DNA of 34,063 nucleotides from Gammaproteobacteria bacterium (GTDB taxonomy: Bacteria; Pseudomonadota; Gammaproteobacteria; Pseudomonadales; Azotimanducaceae): contig JAPOOX010000071.1 in assembly GCA_026713185.1 (NCBI GenBank), positions 1 through 34,063 of the forward strand, written 5' to 3'. Positions 13,361-21,629 of the stretch are shown piece by piece; within the stretch, counting starts at the first letter, position 1; every line of letters begins with the position of its first letter. The notes under the pieces were generated by a model. That model ran no database searches. It saw nothing but the letters and a program-made list of their open reading frames with translations, and was not told where the DNA came from. The translations under genes and the position numbers were made by a program.

Positions 13361-15658
13361 TTGCCAGTGAGGTACATCAGTTTTGCCATTGTCCTGCTGT
13401 ATTGCGTGTACGGTAAAGCCAGTGATCAGTTTGCCGGCTCGGCGCAGTGTAAGTCCTGTCATCAGACGATTTACGCTGAGTGGAAGCAGTCTGACCACTA
13501 TCACGCGATGCAAACGGCGGATGCTGATTCTGTACTGGGTGATTTCAACAACCAAACTGTTGAATTTCATGGGTTGGAGTCCCGTTTCTATCAAAGCGAT
13601 GGAGATTACTTTGTAAAAACCCCCGGAACTGATGGTGTGTATGGAGATTATCGTGTCCTTTACACCTTCGGATTCTATCCATTACAGCAATATCTCGTTG
13701 CGACAACGAATGGCAGATTACAGGCTTTAAATGTGGCCTGGGATGCCAGGTCCAGGAAAGAAGGCGGCCAAAGATGGTTCCACTTGCAGCCGGATGAAGA
13801 CATTTCGCCGGATCATCCATTTTTCTGGACCGGATATTTTTCTAATTGGAACAGCAGTTGTGCAGATTGTCACAGCACAGGCATAGACAGGGGATATGAT
13901 GCCGAAAAACATCAATATCAGACCACCTGGCGGGAAATCAATGTTGCCTGTGAGTCTTGCCATGGACCTGCCGGTAACCATGTAAAGACCCCCGGCCCCC
14001 TTAACCCACCAACTGCAAAGCCGCTGGTCTGGCGCTTTAAAAAAGATCAGATAATTGCTTCGCCAGTGTTTGAACAGGCATCAGTCGTTGCAGAGCCATC
14101 AGCCGGTGAAGAGCCATCAGCCGGAGAAGAGCCATCAGCTGATAAAAAGCCTGTTTTTTCGAGTCGGGAGATTGACATGTGCGGTGGTTGCCACTCCCGT
14201 CGGCAGGTAGTAAATGAGATAGAACCACTGGCTGATTACCATCAGCAGTACTCCCTTTTGACTCTGGATGCAGGCCTCTATTTTGCCGATGGCCGGATTG
14301 ATGATGAGGTATTTGTCCTTGGCTCCTTCCTGCAAAGCAAAATGCATCAGGCTGGCGTCACCTGTACCAATTGTCACGATCCACACACTGGCCGGGTGAA
14401 GGTGGAAAACAATGATCTGTGCGGGCAATGCCATTTACCCGGGGCTTTTGATACGCCGGAACATCATTTCCATGAAGTGGATTCTCCAGGCGCCCAGTGT
14501 ATTAACTGCCATATGCCGGCAAGAACCTATATGCAGGTGGATGACAGGCGTGATCATGGTTTCAGTATCCCGCGGCCTGAAATCAGCGCAATAACAGGTT
14601 CTCCGGACCCTTGCATGACCTGCCATGAACATGAAGATATAGGCTGGACTGGAAAAACGATTGCAGAGTGGTATGGAGAACGTCAACTGGATCACTGGGG
14701 TTTGGTTAATCACCATTCACGCAAGTATGACGTCTCAAGTGTACCTGCTCTGGCAGAACTATCCCTGGATAAAAACACTGCCGAGATCATACGGGCAACT
14801 CTTCTGCGACAACTCTCTGATCTCCCCACAGGATTATCAATCCATGTCGTTTCGCAATCACTAGATGATAAAAGCCCTTTAGTGCGCCGGGCGGCGGTGT
14901 CAGCTTTACAGTCTGCATCGGCCGCAGACCGCTGGTCATTACTGTCCACGATGCTTGAAGACCCTGTCAGGTCTGTTCGATTTGAGGTCGTGCAGGTACT
15001 GACACAGGTATATCAAATGCTGACTTTAAAACAGCAGAAGATTATGGCGGAGAATATCAAAGAGTATCGGGGATCACTTGCTCTGGTATTGGACACTCCG
15101 GGCGGTCAGCTCAATCTTGCCAATCTGGAACGGGGACTTGGCAATATGGGTGCGTCATTCATGGCCAATCAGCAGGCATTACTGATTGAGCCAAATTTTG
15201 TACCTGCGTTGGTCAACCTCGCAGATTTCTATCGTGGGGCCGGGCAGGACAGCAAAGCCCGGCCCTTACTTTTAAAGGCTCTGCAGATCGCTCCGGATAG
15301 TTCTACGGTAAATCACAGTTATGGATTGCTCCTTGTAAGGGCAGGTCAATATGACGCGGCAATTCCTTTTCTTGCCAGGGGGGCGAGTTTGACGGATTCA
15401 GAATCAGATGGGCATCCGAGGTTTTCCTATGTATATGCCATTGCTCTTGATTCAGTTGGGCGCTCAAATGATGCTGCAAATTACCTGCTGCGGGCCACTG
15501 AAAAATGGCCGAACCAGTATAATTTGCTGCTTACCCTGGTGGTTTTTCTGGAGAAAACACAAAGGTTCGACGAAATTTCCAGACCTTTGAATGACCTCGT
15601 GGAACTGGCGCCTGCCTCGGCGGAAGTTCAGCAACTGGTACGGCAGCACCTTCAATAG
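13361..15658 (+). CDS. Octaheme c-type cytochrome with HEAT/TPR repeats
   Basis: A protein of about 765 residues with eight CXXCH heme sites: CKSCH, CADCH, CESCH, CGGCH, CTNCH, CGQCH, CINCH and CMTCH, all in the first 60 percent. A signal anchor (YISFAIVLLYCVYG) implies a periplasmic electron-transfer protein. After the hemes come HEAT-like helices (SPLVRRAAVSALQ, RSVRFEVVQVL) and at least three TPR units (ALLIEPNFVPALVNLADFYR, ALQIAPDSSTVNHSYGLLL). A linker holds three copies of EPSAGE or a variant. Start is uncertain: TTG 13361 or GTG 13367 place the signal peptide at the N-terminus, while the frame runs back to 13262 inside the repeat tail. Partner and substrate are unknown; no nitrogen- or sulfur-oxidation genes are adjacent. 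Confidence 0.88.
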   Translation: MPVRYISFAIVLLYCVYGKASDQFAGSAQCKSCHQTIYAEWKQSDHYHAMQTADADSVLGDFNNQTVEFHGLESRFYQSDGDYFVKTPGTDGVYGDYRVLYTFGFYPLQQYLVATTNGRLQALNVAWDARSRKEGGQRWFHLQPDEDISPDHPFFWTGYFSNWNSSCADCHSTGIDRGYDAEKHQYQTTWREINVACESCHGPAGNHVKTPGPLNPPTAKPLVWRFKKDQIIASPVFEQASVVAEPSAGEEPSAGEEPSADKKPVFSSREIDMCGGCHSRRQVVNEIEPLADYHQQYSLLTLDAGLYFADGRIDDEVFVLGSFLQSKMHQAGVTCTNCHDPHTGRVKVENNDLCGQCHLPGAFDTPEHHFHEVDSPGAQCINCHMPARTYMQVDDRRDHGFSIPRPEISAITGSPDPCMTCHEHEDIGWTGKTIAEWYGERQLDHWGLVNHHSRKYDVSSVPALAELSLDKNTAEIIRATLLRQLSDLPTGLSIHVVSQSLDDKSPLVRRAAVSALQSASAADRWSLLSTMLEDPVRSVRFEVVQVLTQVYQMLTLKQQKIMAENIKEYRGSLALVLDTPGGQLNLANLERGLGNMGASFMANQQALLIEPNFVPALVNLADFYRGAGQDSKARPLLLKALQIAPDSSTVNHSYGLLLVRAGQYDAAIPFLARGASLTDSESDGHPRFSYVYAIALDSVGRSNDAANYLLRATEKWPNQYNLLLTLVVFLEKTQRFDEISRPLNDLVELAPASAEVQQLVRQHLQ
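14093..14146 (+). repeat. 18-bp in-frame tandem repeat in the cytochrome gene
   Basis: Three units at 14093-14110, 14111-14128 and 14129-14146, each coding for EPSAGE or EPSADK. They lie between the third and fourth heme sites and lengthen a flexible acidic linker; slippage could change copy number without breaking the frame. Confidence 0.85.
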
Positions 15659-15731
15659 TGGAACGCAGACCAGTCTGGTTGATCATGGCGTTAACACTGT
15701 CCGGCAGGAAAGGTCTGGGCAACATCCACAG

Positions 15732-16448
15732 TCAAGCGGGCGTATTTCTGTTTTCAGCTTTCTGTTTACAGACGCATATCTTTTTGCTTTGAGCATACAG
15801 TTCCGGATAGTTCAGTAGATCATGCTTCCCCTGATCCGTTATCTGATAGATTCCCCGTTCTATCCTCTGAAACCATCCATAGTGATTATTAGCAAGAATG
15901 CTTTGCGTGCTTTTTCCTGTGCCGTATTCTCTCAGTATCTTTGGAGAACTGGCTCCAAGATATTCCAGACAGGTAGCAATAAAAATCGCTTTTTCCCGGT
16001 AAGCGGTCACCAGTCCGGTTCGATTGCTTCCGCCTATATTGTAATTGGCTGTACGGTCAGAAATTTCCTGGATGATTGCACGTCTGTTTTTCTTATACTG
16101 CTTTCTCTGAGAAGGTAAGGGATCGAAGACTTTAGTCACCCTGAGTCCCAGTGGACTTGAAGTGACCACAAGAAGCCCAAGCTCAAGCTGACGTATTACG
16201 CGCTGGATTCCCTGGAAACGACGGTTTCTTCCAGGATGAGGTATCGCCACATAAACGCTTTTTGTTATTTTCTGGCGGTCGGTAGCCTGGACCAGCAATT
16301 GCATGTTAGCGCTGGTTTTCAATTCCACAACGATCAGGTCGTCATCCCGAGTTGCCACAATGTCGCAATGCATTACTTCCGCATTGACTTCATATCCATG
16401 ACGATCAAGATATTCTCGAATCGGCTCATAGAGTTCGGTCTCTTGCAT
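15732..16448 (-). CDS. DUF2161 PD-(D/E)XK phosphodiesterase-like protein
   Basis: A 238-residue protein starting ETELYEPIREYLDRHGYEV, with CDIVATRDDDLIVVELK (residues about 28-44), the D-x(n)-ExK core of PD-(D/E)XK nucleases, followed by LLVQATDRQK. The C-terminal half resembles a winged helix (FQRIERGIYQITDQGKHDLL). This matches DUF2161, annotated as a putative nuclease of unknown substrate. The start is the ATG at 16448, four bases after the mpl stop, so the two genes are probably co-transcribed. No methyltransferase or other restriction component is adjacent, so a restriction role is not supported. Confidence 0.85.
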   Translation of the reverse strand: MQETELYEPIREYLDRHGYEVNAEVMHCDIVATRDDDLIVVELKTSANMQLLVQATDRQKITKSVYVAIPHPGRNRRFQGIQRVIRQLELGLLVVTSSPLGLRVTKVFDPLPSQRKQYKKNRRAIIQEISDRTANYNIGGSNRTGLVTAYREKAIFIATCLEYLGASSPKILREYGTGKSTQSILANNHYGWFQRIERGIYQITDQGKHDLLNYPELYAQSKKICVCKQKAENRNTPA

Positions 16449-16452
16449 GATG

Positions 16453-17820
16453 TTATGAATGCGCCTGCGGTTGCAGTCGCTCTATCAGGCGCCGGTGAAA
16501 ACCACCGAAACCGCCATTGCTCATAATCACCAGGTGATTGACTCCGATGCTGTCTATGAGCCATTCACATCTATCGATCATGTCGTCCACTGATCCTATT
16601 ATTTCCTTATTATCACCTTGAAGGTACCGCGCCATATCCCACCTTATGTTGTCGGGTTGATGCCACAGAATATAATCTGCGTTTGTCACTGCCGCGTTAA
16701 GATTTTGTGCATGGGTGCCGAGACGCATTGTGTGTGAGGCAGGATCGATTACTACCAGGATCTTCTCTGTGCCGGCATGGGCTCTTAAACCAGCCAGTGC
16801 CCCGGCTATCGCAGTAGGATGGTGTGCAAAGTCATCGTATACCTTCAGGGATCCTTTGGAATAAATCAGTTCCATTCTTCGTTTGACACCTTTGAATGCG
16901 CACAGGGCTGTGCAGGCAGCTTCGGGTGTGACGCCGGCATGTCTTGCGGCAGCGATAGCGGCAAGTGCATTATGCACGTTGTACATTCCGGTCAGGGACC
17001 ATTGAATGTTCCCCCTGGGTGTTTTATTGATTTTAACGGTAAATGCACTGCCGTCGGCCTTGACATGCTCCGCATCGATATCTGCATCTGCTCCGGAGAT
17101 GGTCACCTGTTCACTCCAACAACCCATGTCGATAACTTCTTTTACGTGTGTATCGACAATGGGATAGATTACCTGCCCATCTGCTGGAATGCGTCGCATC
17201 AACAGATGGAACTGATTCTGAATCGATTCCAGATCCGGGAAAATATCTGCGTGATCATATTCCAGATTATTGACTACAACTGTACGTGGAAAGTAATGCA
17301 GAAACTTGGATTGTCGATCAAAAAATGATGTGTCGTATTCATCAGCTTCGATCACGAAAAATGGATCATCACCGAATCTGGCCGACTGATCAAAGTTGGC
17401 GGGTATACCACCAATCAGAAAACCGGGTCGCATACCTGCCTGCTCCAGAATCCATGCAATCATGCTCGTTGTCGTTGTCTTGCCATGGGTTCCGGCTACC
17501 GCAATGACCTGGCGGTCAGAAAGCAGGTAACGTCCCAGCCATTCAGCTCCGGAAACGTAACGTATCCGCTGGTTGAGCACTGCTTCAACTGCGGGATTGC
17601 CTCTTGCCAAGCCTGCATTGCCCATAATCACCAGATCGGCTGAGGTGGGGATTGCTGCGGAATAGGGCGCAGTAAACTGTATTCCGGCACTTTCCAGTTG
17701 GGTGCTCATCGGCGGATACACATTCTGGTCCATACCGGAGACCTTGTGGCCAGCTTCTTTCGCTAACAACGCGATACTGCCCATCAATGTGCCGCAAATA
17801 CCCAGGATGTGTATATGCAC
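16453..17820 (-). CDS. mpl: UDP-MurNAc:L-Ala-gamma-D-Glu-meso-DAP ligase
   Basis: Mpl rejoins the recycled murein tripeptide to UDP-MurNAc in the cytoplasm, using ATP. The 455-residue protein shows the Mur ligase order: N-terminal HILGICGTLMGSIALLAKEAGH with an NVYPPMSTQLE segment, ATP loop GTHGKTTTT (110-118), VIEADEYDTSFFD, NLEYDHADIF, then YDDFAHHPTAI in the C-terminal domain. Length is the usual one. The ATG at 17820 starts directly at the first beta strand. It leads a two-gene operon with the DUF2161 gene. Its presence supports meso-DAP peptidoglycan, as in gammaproteobacteria. Confidence 0.96.
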   Translation of the reverse strand: MHIHILGICGTLMGSIALLAKEAGHKVSGMDQNVYPPMSTQLESAGIQFTAPYSAAIPTSADLVIMGNAGLARGNPAVEAVLNQRIRYVSGAEWLGRYLLSDRQVIAVAGTHGKTTTTSMIAWILEQAGMRPGFLIGGIPANFDQSARFGDDPFFVIEADEYDTSFFDRQSKFLHYFPRTVVVNNLEYDHADIFPDLESIQNQFHLLMRRIPADGQVIYPIVDTHVKEVIDMGCWSEQVTISGADADIDAEHVKADGSAFTVKINKTPRGNIQWSLTGMYNVHNALAAIAAARHAGVTPEAACTALCAFKGVKRRMELIYSKGSLKVYDDFAHHPTAIAGALAGLRAHAGTEKILVVIDPASHTMRLGTHAQNLNAAVTNADYILWHQPDNIRWDMARYLQGDNKEIIGSVDDMIDRCEWLIDSIGVNHLVIMSNGGFGGFHRRLIERLQPQAHS

Positions 17821-17911
17821 TCTAGATCGACATCCGGAAAATTGAGGACATATTCACTATTCAGACGGTCCAGGTCAAGTTCAGGGTCTGGATATAGTGT
17901 TGATTTCTACA

Positions 17912-17927
17912 TTTGGGGCATTCATTT
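17912..17927 (+). repeat. Relic of the left terminal repeat of the 147-bp element
   Basis: Sixteen bases, TTTGGGGCATTCATTT, identical to the inner part of the left terminal repeat, left-type at the diagnostic bases. Nothing else of the element remains nearby. Confidence 0.5.
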
Positions 17928-17970
17928 TTCAAGTTATCCCCAGGCTTGTTATGAAATTATGTTTTACCTG

Positions 17971-18003
17971 AGTATAACTATACGTGTTATACTCCAATAT
18001 AAC
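17971..18003 (+). promoter_or_regulatory. Overlapping inverted-repeat operator before the MazEF pair
   Basis: AGTATAAC (17971-17978) and GTTATACT (17986-17993) form a perfect 8-bp inverted repeat. GTTATA (17986-17991) also pairs with TATAAC (17998-18003), so the central arm is shared, as in the alternating palindromes of mazEF promoters. TATACT (17988-17993) could serve as -10. The antitoxin ATG is 29 bases downstream. Confidence 0.6.
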
Positions 18004-18031
18004 AACCGTTGTTTGATCTGGAGTAATAGCC

Positions 18032-18286
18032 ATGATAACTGTAACCGTGCGCCAATCTGGCGGCGCTGAAATTGTGAGCATACCCAAAGCCATCGGGAAA
18101 GCCCTGGGCCTGCATGTCGGTTCTGAGCTGGACTTGTCGATCGTTGATAACAGGATCGTACTTGATCCTGTGGTGGAAAATACAAGCCTTGAAGAATTGC
18201 TGGCCGACAGCCCCCGCGAGAATTTCCGCATCATGGATGAAGACCACGAATGGATAGATGCCAAGCCAGTCGGTAAGGAGACTTGA
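18032..18286 (+). CDS. MazE-type AbrB-fold antitoxin
   Basis: An 84-residue protein. Residues 1-48 fit the AbrB/MazE swapped-hairpin DNA-binding fold: ITVTVRQSGGAEIVSIPKAI, then LGLHVGSELDLSIVDNRIVL. The acidic C-terminal tail (SLEELLADSPRENF, DEDHEWIDA) is the expected toxin-binding part. Its stop overlaps the toxin start (TGATG). It probably represses its own operon through the palindromes at 17971-18003. The closest named relatives by pattern are ChpS and MazE. Confidence 0.88.
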   Translation: MITVTVRQSGGAEIVSIPKAIGKALGLHVGSELDLSIVDNRIVLDPVVENTSLEELLADSPRENFRIMDEDHEWIDAKPVGKET

Positions 18287-18612
18287 TGCACATTCCAGAC
18301 AAGGGGGACATTGTTTGGCTGAACTTTGAGCCAGGCGCCGGCAAAGAAATCACAAAGCGCCGTCCGGCCTTTGTGATTTCCAGGAAGGCATTTAATGAAC
18401 ATACTGGCTTTGCCATTGTAGCCCCCATTATAAGCACTGTAAGAGGGATCAGGCTCGAAGTTGAGCTGGAAGGTATCAAGACAGAGGGCGCTGTCCTGAT
18501 CTATCAGATGAAGTCCCTGGACTTTGAGAACAGAGATATTGAGTTGATCGAAAAGGCTCCACCGGCCACCACCAACAAAGTAACCGAACTGGCACAAATC
18601 ATCGTTAAGTGA
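18286..18612 (+). CDS. MazF/ChpB-family toxin endoribonuclease
   Basis: A 108-residue PemK/MazF-like toxin: PDKGDIVWLNFEPGAGKE near the start, KRRPAFVISRKAFN, then APIISTVRG and GAVLIYQMKSLD. Members cut single-stranded RNA at short sequence motifs. The start is the ATG at 18286, overlapping the antitoxin stop, with AAGGAG six bases before it; the TTG one codon earlier is not needed. The pair sits between the divergent mpl operon and ctaA, and is flanked on both sides by relics of the 147-bp element. Confidence 0.9.
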   Translation: MHIPDKGDIVWLNFEPGAGKEITKRRPAFVISRKAFNEHTGFAIVAPIISTVRGIRLEVELEGIKTEGAVLIYQMKSLDFENRDIELIEKAPPATTNKVTELAQIIVK

Positions 18613-18670
18613 ATTGACGACACTAACCTGGCGAACCAGAGGAAGATAAACGGAACCTGTTGAAATAACA

Positions 18671-18721
18671 GCGCTGCTCCGACATTAGGCTTACGCAAAC
18701 GAACATCCCAAAGCCATCTGC
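18671..18721 (+). repeat. Relic right end of the 147-bp element
   Basis: The 51 bases correspond to the right third of copy A, including CTCCGACATTAGGCTT and the right terminal repeat ending in CCATCTGC. The following bases (TGTGGGTCGGAT) resemble the tail seen after the other copies. The left part is missing. Confidence 0.75.
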
Positions 18722-18764
18722 TGTGGGTCGGATGTCGTGTGTATGTGTGGGTTGGCGAGGGTCA

Positions 18765-18794
18765 TTGGCATGTGGACTGGCGCCGGGATAAAAT
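18765..18794 (+). promoter_or_regulatory. Candidate promoter of ctaA
   Basis: TTGGCA (18765-18770), 18-base spacer, TAAAAT (18789-18794), placed 27 bases before the ctaA ATG. The segment upstream of it is the tail of the element relic. Confidence 0.5.
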
Positions 18795-18821
18795 TCGCGC
18801 ACCGGACCAAGGACTGTTTCC

Positions 18822-19838
18822 ATGAATCAAGATGACAGGATTGTTGCCAACTGGCTCACCTGTGTATGCGTTATCATTTTTTGTATTGTCATTGCCGGCG
18901 GGGTGACTCGTCTGACTCACAGTGGTTTGTCGATGGTGGACTGGCAGCCGATACTGGGGGTTGTGCCTCCATTGAGTGAAGCCGCATGGCAGTCGGCATT
19001 TGATGCATACAAGCAGTATCCTGAATATCAGAAAGTAAATCGTGATATGCAGCTTCCCGAATTCAAGATAATTTACTATTGGGAGTATGTACATCGCCTG
19101 CTGGGTCGGCTGGCCGGCATCGTATTCCTCATCCCCTTTATTATCCTGCTGTATATGAAGAAAATCCGAACCGAACTGGCGCCACATTTGGTGATAGCTT
19201 TTATCCTGGGTGGGTGCCAGGGACTTCTGGGTTGGTATATGGTCAAAAGTGGCCTGATTGACATACCCAGAGTAAGCCACTACAGGCTGGCGGCGCACCT
19301 GATGCTGGCACTGTTTCTACTCGCATATCTTTCCTGGTTGATTCTGGGACTGCGGCAAATCAAACCGCAACCGGTCAATCGTACAATGAGATCCCTGATA
19401 CTGGTGATGGCGTTGGTTCTGGGCATTCAACTCGTTTACGGTGCTTTTGTGGCCGGATTGCGAGCCGGTATTGGTTTTAACAGCTTCCCCTTGATGAATG
19501 GCAGGTTTTTGGCGGAAGCGGCAACGATGATGACGCCAGGCTGGCTGAACCTAGTGGAGAATGGCGCCATGGTGCAATTTCTGCACCGGTGGCTGGGTTT
19601 CCTGCTGCTGGTAATCGCCATTGCGGGAGCAGTTTTCACCGTGAAAAGTCAGTCAGCAGAACAACTGAAGATCGGCTGGATTGTTCTCGCCACCGTGATG
19701 ACATTGCAGTTTGTCCTGGGTGTGAGCACTTTACTGATGCATGTCCCTCTGGTTCTGGCAAGTCTGCATCAGGTCGGAGCTGTTCTGGTGATCCTGTGTG
19801 TCGTCTATCTGCTCTATACAGGCAGGAAATCGCAGTGA
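18822..19838 (+). CDS. ctaA: Heme A synthase (COX15/CtaA)
   Basis: CtaA oxidises the C8 methyl of heme O to make heme A for aa3-type cytochrome oxidases, in the inner membrane. The 338-residue protein has about eight hydrophobic helices and the four conserved histidines of the family: YVHRLLGR, RLAAHLML, FLHRWLGF and SLHQVGA. The N-terminal GGVTRLTHSGLSMVDW motif is diagnostic of the longer proteobacterial type. AAGGA precedes the ATG. Its stop overlaps the nadE GTG start by four bases. No oxidase structural genes or ctaB are in the window, so the oxidase must be encoded elsewhere. Confidence 0.96.
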   Translation: MNQDDRIVANWLTCVCVIIFCIVIAGGVTRLTHSGLSMVDWQPILGVVPPLSEAAWQSAFDAYKQYPEYQKVNRDMQLPEFKIIYYWEYVHRLLGRLAGIVFLIPFIILLYMKKIRTELAPHLVIAFILGGCQGLLGWYMVKSGLIDIPRVSHYRLAAHLMLALFLLAYLSWLILGLRQIKPQPVNRTMRSLILVMALVLGIQLVYGAFVAGLRAGIGFNSFPLMNGRFLAEAATMMTPGWLNLVENGAMVQFLHRWLGFLLLVIAIAGAVFTVKSQSAEQLKIGWIVLATVMTLQFVLGVSTLLMHVPLVLASLHQVGAVLVILCVVYLLYTGRKSQ

Positions 19839-21586
19839 AAGTATGCCTTGCACAGATCAATACGACACCAGGTGATTTCGATGGCAATTTTGAAAAGATT
19901 ATTGCGGGAATAGATATTGCGAACGAAAATCAATGTGACGTTATCGTCTTTCCTGAACTGTCGATACCTGGTTATCTGAGCCAGGATCTGGTTTACAACC
20001 CTGCCTATATAGAACGTAATCTCTCCGTACTTGACGAGATCATCCGCTATACCATGAGTTGTCATGCGGGGTTGCATGTGGTTGCAGGTTATATCGAAGA
20101 AAACAAGGGTGCAGGGAAACCGTTCTTCAACATGGCGGCTGTTATCGCCGGTGGGAAACTGCTGGCTGGTTACCGGAAACAGTTGTTGCCCTTCTACGAC
20201 GTATTCGATGAACTGAGATATTACGAACCGGGGAAGGAACTGACTATTGTTGAAATTGCCGGCAAATCAGTGGGTATAGCTATCTGCGAGGACCTCTGGA
20301 ATGACAAGGACTCGGATGATTATCATTATGAAGGTAATCCGCTTACCCGGTATCGGGAACAGGGAGTGGATGTCATCCTTTCCCTGAACAGTTCTCCCTA
20401 TGTCCATGCCAAGGCACTGAAGAGAATCGGTGTCATTGCACCGGGTGTGGAATCTTCTGTATCCGTGGTTTATGTGAACCAGTGCGGAGGCCAGGATGAA
20501 TTGGTATTCGATGGACAGAGCTTTGTTCTGCATCAGGGTAATCTGCTCCACCTGTGTACGAATGTTGGGGAAGATACTTATGATGTGGTGGATCTGGATA
20601 CTGCCAGTCCGCTGGTAGCAGATGTTGTGAAGCACGGGAATCTGCTGCAGCAACACTGTGTCGGGTTGTTTGATCTACTGGTATTGTGTCTCAGGGACTA
20701 CATGCAGAAGTCAGGATTTACACAGGCCGTAGTTGCCTCCAGTGGCGGTGTGGATTCTGCCGTGGTCTGCAAGATAGCCTGTGCCGCTGTCGGTCCTGCC
20801 AATGTACATGCCATTCGGATGCCATCAATCTTCAGTTCCGATCATTCAAGGTTGGATGCCGTGCAGTTGCATGAGAATCTTGGATGCTGGGATTACGAAG
20901 TGCCCATCGATCATGAATCAACACTTATGGAGTTGAATCGCCGTTTCATGCTCAATGAGCATCCGGATAATCTGGTAAATCGCGTCATGTCCCAAAATTC
21001 ATATGCATCAGTTGCTGACGAGAATATCCAGGCGAGACTTCGTGATCTCTATGTCATGCACTTCAGTAATGCCTACGGCGCCATGCCCCTTTCAACGGGT
21101 AATAAAACCGAATCTGCCTGTGGTTACTATACCCACTTTGACATGAATTTCAGTTTTGCACCGATCAAAGATCTGTATAAGTTTCAGGTAATGGATATTG
21201 CAGGAAAACATCCCGACATTCCGGAGAATATCTGGCAAAAACCACCGAGTGCAGAACTGGCCAGGGACCAGACCGATGAAAGCAGTTTATTACCTTATTC
21301 GATTCTTGATCCTATTGTACGGGCACATGTTGAGGACTACGTGAGTACTTTCGATGGCTTTTCCGAATGGGTCCAGGCTTTGAAGGATGTCGAGAAGATT
21401 TCTGGCAATATTGACGAGTTGTTGTTCTGGCTGGACTCGGAAAGTGCAGTGGTGGACTTTAACAGGATACTCAGCCTGATTGGGAAAATGGAATACAAAC
21501 GGAGGCAGACTTGCCCCGGTACCAAGGTCTCCAAAGTTGCCTTTGGAATTGGCAGACGTATCCCGATAGTTGAGAAATGGTCCTGA
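19835..21586 (+). CDS. nadE: Glutamine-dependent NAD(+) synthetase
   Basis: It amidates nicotinic acid adenine dinucleotide to NAD using ammonia from glutamine. The 583-residue protein has two domains. The N-terminal nitrilase-type glutaminase has its triad at E41 (VFPELSIPGY), K115 (GYRKQLLPFYDVFDE) and C151 (AICEDLWND). The C-terminal ATP-pyrophosphatase synthetase has the P-loop SSGGVDSA (302-309) and TGNKTESACGYYTH. The GTG at 19835 is chosen because it begins the glutaminase strand, overlaps the ctaA stop and follows AGGA; the frame open further upstream lies inside ctaA. The ctaA-nadE overlap is an unusual partnership. Confidence 0.95.
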   Translation: MKVCLAQINTTPGDFDGNFEKIIAGIDIANENQCDVIVFPELSIPGYLSQDLVYNPAYIERNLSVLDEIIRYTMSCHAGLHVVAGYIEENKGAGKPFFNMAAVIAGGKLLAGYRKQLLPFYDVFDELRYYEPGKELTIVEIAGKSVGIAICEDLWNDKDSDDYHYEGNPLTRYREQGVDVILSLNSSPYVHAKALKRIGVIAPGVESSVSVVYVNQCGGQDELVFDGQSFVLHQGNLLHLCTNVGEDTYDVVDLDTASPLVADVVKHGNLLQQHCVGLFDLLVLCLRDYMQKSGFTQAVVASSGGVDSAVVCKIACAAVGPANVHAIRMPSIFSSDHSRLDAVQLHENLGCWDYEVPIDHESTLMELNRRFMLNEHPDNLVNRVMSQNSYASVADENIQARLRDLYVMHFSNAYGAMPLSTGNKTESACGYYTHFDMNFSFAPIKDLYKFQVMDIAGKHPDIPENIWQKPPSAELARDQTDESSLLPYSILDPIVRAHVEDYVSTFDGFSEWVQALKDVEKISGNIDELLFWLDSESAVVDFNRILSLIGKMEYKRRQTCPGTKVSKVAFGIGRRIPIVEKWS

Positions 21587-21629
21587 ATATATGGTATTTT
21601 TCTGACATGAATACGAGAGTTTACTTAAA

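Noticed and set aside
17929-18597. 222-codon minus-strand open frame over the mazEF locus
   Set aside because: Antisense to two well-supported genes with overlapping stop/start, promoter and ribosome binding sites.
19589-19834. Longer start for nadE
   Set aside because: These codons lie inside ctaA; the GTG at 19835 with AGGA begins the conserved glutaminase strand.
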